Shown: positions 60,085 to 64,000 of the stretch, one piece after another | Layout: each line of letters begins with the position of its first letter | Numbering within the stretch: the stretch's first letter is position 1 | Source of the DNA: Zygnema cylindricum | Taxonomy: Eukaryota; Streptophyta; Zygnematophyceae; Zygnematales; Zygnemataceae | Assembly: GCA_037447655.1 (NCBI GenBank) | Contig: JBBHKE010001564.1 | Location: 116,183-180,182, forward strand | DNA: 64,000 nt | Reading direction: 5' to 3' | Program-made: the position numbers and the translations under genes | Notes under the pieces: model-generated | What the model saw: the letters and a program-made list of their open reading frames with translations, nothing else | Databases searched by the model: none | Told to the model about the DNA's origin: nothing

Positions 60085-60690
60085 CACCGCGAATCGTAAT
60101 TAGAGTAAATTACTCTAATTCGGTCGCTCGAAATTTCGACTCTATGACATCAAATAGAGTAAACGATTCTAATTTTTTCATTATTCTAATTTAGGTAAGT
60201 TTAATTAGCGTAACAGAATTGTAATATAGGTTTGTTTTAAATAGTGTGGATTACGGACGACCTTCGACCGTGCAAAACTGTACTTTTTTAAGTAAAAAGG
60301 TACAAATAATGATTTAATTCAATCGCGCTCGCACGTGAAATCGGACTAAACGAAAAATCAGTCATATCGAAAAAAAGCCGTTCGCATAACTCTCGTCCGT
60401 CAACAGCATCGTCGTCAGTGTAAACATTAACTGACATTCAACGCGACAAATAATACTAGCGTCATAATGAGGTCAAAACTATACGGACTGACAGATTTTG
60501 TACGTCTACGTAATTTAGTGTTCATAATTTCAGCGCGGATAATTATAGCCGACATAACCCAATATAGAGTACTTAAATAAATTAGAGTAAACTTCGACTG
60601 TGAAAAAATTCTATCACATAAATTAGAGTTCATTACTCTAATTGTTTTTTTACTCTAATTTTTTCATTACTCTAATTACGATTCGCGGTG
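60085..60690. mobile_element. 606-bp TA-flanked MITE
   Basis: TIRs CACCGCGAATCGTAATTAGAG and its complement; TA at 60083-60084 and 60691-60692. Only seven bases separate it from the 197-bp MITE. Interior matches 2014-2612 (inverted). Confidence 0.92.
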
Positions 60691-60692
60691 TA

Positions 60693-61111
60693 GTATATTG
60701 GCGCTTCCCTTTGTCAATTTTGACTTTCTTGGCCTCCTTATTGATAGCCTATTCCCACCAGAAAAAAAATCACTTCCGCAACAGACGGACGTTCGAATAA
60801 TGTACGGCTTTCTGAGCACTGACTTTGTAGATTTCGGAAGTTTTCGGAAAACCGTACAAACGAACTTCCTCAAAATATTGCCGGATATAGAAGTAGGGTA
60901 AAAGTTGCGTCTTTCTGTGAAACTGGGCAACGGTAACCCGAAAAGCTAACGTAGGAAAAAAACATCCGAACGGCTACATTTGACATTTTGTCGTCACCTA
61001 GAAGAGTACAGTAGCAAGGAAGTAAACGGACGGACTTGTAAAAAAAAAGTACTTTCCATTTTTGCGCGTGCGATCCCATCTGATCATGCCACTATCCGTA
61101 CACTACACCGC
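60693..61111. other. Non-coding stretch between MITEs
   Basis: No gene recognised. Confidence 0.4.
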
Positions 61112-61113
61112 TA

Positions 61114-61656
61114 CACCGCGCATCGTTATTAGTGTCACGGTCACTAATTTGGGTTCTTAAAATTTTGATTTTTTTCCAAAAATAGTATACGTGATTTTAA
61201 TTTTTCCTTGACGTTAATTGAGGTTCCGTACAAATTAGCGTACAGAACGAAAGTACATTAATATGTAAATAGTGTGGTGTACGATCGATGTCAGACCGTA
61301 CATAAATGTACCTTTTTAGTTGAAAATTTTACAAAAAATGAATTAAATCGGACGCGTTCGCATAGGAACGTGCGCTAAAAAAAACGGGATTGGTCTGACA
61401 TTTAAATAAGTCTGACATGTACGGATATTTAAATTTCACTACGGTGTACGATTTTTTATATTTTGTACGGATACATATAATAATGTATATAATCGTACAG
61501 AAAATTTTCCATTTTTGCTGTTCCAAATTAGCGTGAACACTGAAATTAGAATAAACCTATTTTTTTTTTTTTTTTTTCAAATTCTTAATTAGCGTCAATG
61601 ACGGTAAATCTACTTACACACTATTTAAACTTTGACACTAATAACGATGCGCGGTG
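61114..61656. mobile_element. 543-bp TA-flanked MITE
   Basis: TIRs CACCGCGCATCGTTATTAG and its complement, TA on both sides (61112-61113, 61657-61658). Contains a run of about twenty T near 61558-61578. Confidence 0.88.
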
Positions 61657-61729
61657 TACTTCATTGTACTCGCGCGAAAAAGGTGCAGGACTTTCGAACC
61701 ACCGTCGTTGTCCTTCTAAGGGTAATTTC

Positions 61730-62551
61730 TAGTGTTGTGTATCGGTAAAAAACTTATCGCGATAACACCGATACCGATAGTTATCGTTATCGAACGGTCA
61801 GCGGTCCCGATATATTTGTACTTTCTGTACTTTCTGTCCGGAATGCTTTCTGTCCGGTAAACTGAACGGATATTTACGTGAAATGTACGGCTTTTTACGG
61901 GAAATGTACGGAATTTGACGAAAAAATACGTTGCACTTTGTAGTACTTTTTGGGCGGTTAACTCTACATAAATTTGACGGGAATGTACGGAATTGTACCG
62001 ATAAACTGATTATCATGAAACGGTAAAAAGACGGCGGACTCAAAGTACAACGGATGCAGAATAACATAATGCGCGCGGCTAGAATCGAACGGACGACATT
62101 CAATGATAAAATAAGAGCGGACGGTCATAGTGAGCGCCGACATCTCAGAATGGCTTTTTTGGCGGCTTTGGCCAAAAAAGTCGACGGATTGACACGTGGC
62201 AGGTTTGTAGTGGATCTCAAAAAAGAAAGGGACAAAGCCACGGCGTCGGATGTGGAAGGTACATCGCTTTAACTGGAGCCGTACTAAAGCCGTACATATA
62301 TTATGCCGGCTACTGTCGGGGGAATATGACGTACATATGAGTGTACAGGCCGTACATTTATCTGTACGGTTCGTACAGCTATCGCCGATAGTTATCGTTA
62401 TTGGCATTATCGCCGATAAATAGCCGATATTATCGGCTACTTATCGGCGATAGGACCGATAGCGATATATTGTACCAATATATCGATTATCGGGTCCCCG
62501 AAAAATGGCCCATATCGGTTATCGGAAAATCCTTACCGATACACAACACTA
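61730..62551. mobile_element. hAT MITE with a perfect 8-bp target duplication
   Basis: TIRs TAGTGTTGTGTATCGGTAA and its complement bound 822 bp. GTAATTTC is duplicated exactly at 61722-61729 and 62552-62559. Short TIRs with an 8-bp duplication define hAT elements. No transposase inside; subterminal GATAGTTATCG/CGATAACTATC words repeat. Confidence 0.95.
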
Positions 62552-62639
62552 GTAATTTCGCATGTAACTGAACTTAGTCTTGTTACTTTGTTTTTTAGCG
62601 AAGATTTTCCGTACAGCTTTCAGAGCATTCGGATGTAAG

Positions 62640-63586
62640 GGGGTGTCCCCATGTAATCGGTACTTTGATAAAGTATTTTGGACTGTAGTGAAGATTCTCC
62701 GTACTACTTTGAAGAGCGACCCAATGTGCGAAAATGAAATCGGAACTTTGACACGTGACGGTTGTAGACGTAGGTACAAATTGTGACGATTGAAGGCGAC
62801 TACGAAACTTCCGACGAATAGTGACGCCAACAAAAACAGCGACGGTTGTAGACGTCTAGATTTTTGTGAAATTGTAGACATTTAGGGTTTAGTGACATAG
62901 TGACGTCACGCTCATTTGTGACAACGTCGACGTCACGCATTCAAGAACTTTCCGCCATGGTTTTCCGAATTCGTTTTTTCTACTTTTCTCACTCGACCTG
63001 CCATTAAAAAAAACCTAAAAATTGTAAAAATAAATATTTTTAAAACATCTTTCATTTTATACCAATGTTGTCGTGTCTCATTTCGAAAAGTGTGAGATAT
63101 AATCGATGGTGTGAGAGGGAGAGAGGAGAGGCGACGATGGCGAAATTTTTTGCAAAGGACCCATGATTGAAAGTGGAGGTCCGAGACCCCTGGAATTTTT
63201 TTTCCGTACATAGCGCGTGACGGGGACGGAGAAAAATAGCGAGGACTCTCCTTCGTCCTAAAATTTTCCCACTCGTGTGGCGCGCGCGTTGGTCGTTTTT
63301 CATTCGCTGTCTGGGCTGTACTTTAACTAAAATCACCTCCTCAAGGTGATTTTAAATGAAGTTTTTTTTTGGGCTGGATTCTCTTGCCCGGGGGTCGAAA
63401 AGGGGAAAACGCCAAAATGCGTTCACATGACGACAAACACGCCGTACATTCAAAGTATGAATTCACGTTCACTGTACTTTGGTAAAAACGATTTTCTCGT
63501 ACGGCTAAAGTTTTTGTCAAAGTTCCCTGAATTTTAGGGCAAAAAGACAGAGAAAAGTATGTACTTTAAAACATGGGGACACCCCC
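62640..63586. mobile_element. TAA-flanked Harbinger-like element, GGGGGTGTCCCCATGT family
   Basis: TIRs GGGGGTGTCCCCATGT and its complement, TAA at 62637-62639 and 63587-63589, 947 bp. Contains a palindrome at 63327-63353 (AAAATCACCTC/GAGGTGATTTT type) and a block shared with 56335-56465. Confidence 0.85.
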
Positions 63587-64000
63587 TAAACCCAAATAAC
63601 GTGTTACTTTAAAATTGTGACTCACGTAAACTTTAACGAAACAATGTGACAGGTGATGTGGTACCCAAAATGATGCGAAACTTCAACTCGGCTTCAAATT
63701 GAGACGTCCAACCGCACATTGTACAATCTTTGTGACTTCGGGACATTGTCGACGTGGAGGCTTTCAACACACTGTACGGAATACGGTACGTACAGGCCGA
63801 AAACGTGCAGTTGGTTTTTTTTTTGGTACTCCGCGCTTGGGAATTGTTAAAAACCTCTGGCACGTGTTACAGCATTTGCCTATTCGCTCGCATCCTGGAA
63901 CTTTATTTAAAATCACCTCGCGAGGTGATTTGAAATATAGTTTGAAGATGAGCTGGAAGGACGCAAAAGTGGCTCGAAATGCGCTAGACGACAAACTGCA
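63587..64000. other. End of window, non-coding
   Basis: Contains another CACCTCGCGAGGTG palindrome at about 63906-63935, like those inside the Harbinger-like elements; an element probably runs past the window edge. No gene recognised. Confidence 0.5.

Noticed and set aside
62054-62272. 72-residue charged open frame
   Set aside because: Lies within the hAT MITE and shows no recognisable domain.

Overview
This is nuclear DNA of a large, repeat-rich, AT-rich plant genome. The evidence is spliceosomal introns with GT/AG borders, a plant-type CHY-zinc-finger/RING ubiquitin ligase, an EGF-containing GT47 (exostosin) gene of the green-plant ExAD type, a Ty1/Copia retrotransposon with an initiator-Met tRNA primer site, and many MITEs. 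A streptophyte (charophyte alga or seedless plant) seems most likely because of the pogo-like DDE transposase and the unusual GT47 gene. The sequence alone does not fix the species.

Layout. 1-21 kb is almost entirely transposon-derived: TTA/TAA-flanked Harbinger-like elements, TA-flanked MITEs (some nested three deep), two 1.65-kb near-identical segments (6131-7783 and 12505-14149), and a dead pogo-like element (14546-19435, minus strand) whose first intron holds a second decayed gene. 21.35-28.92 kb (+) is an intact 11-exon CHY/RING E3 ligase gene. 31.59-45.68 kb (-) is a 14-exon GT47 gene. 46.7-54.15 kb appears to be one large TAA-flanked element that took in a Copia retrotransposon (lacking reverse transcriptase), a minisatellite and another MITE. 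54-64 kb is again MITEs, including a hAT MITE with a perfect 8-bp target duplication, plus a fragment of a non-LTR retrotransposon endonuclease.

The most unusual object is the GT47 gene. Land-plant ExAD-type proteins have one EGF-rich region followed by one GT47 domain. Here three such modules follow one another on one strand. At both module borders a single exon reads without a stop from the C-terminal end of one GT47 domain into the EGF region of the next, with matching splice phases throughout. The predicted product is about 1,940 residues with three glycosyltransferase domains. The first module carries two frameshifts, and a MITE sits directly in front of its membrane anchor, so the 5' end may be decaying or recently disturbed.

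The two host genes converge (E3 ligase rightward, GT47 leftward) with about 2.7 kb between their stop codons, which contains one MITE. Their introns hold further MITEs and a 141-bp foldback.
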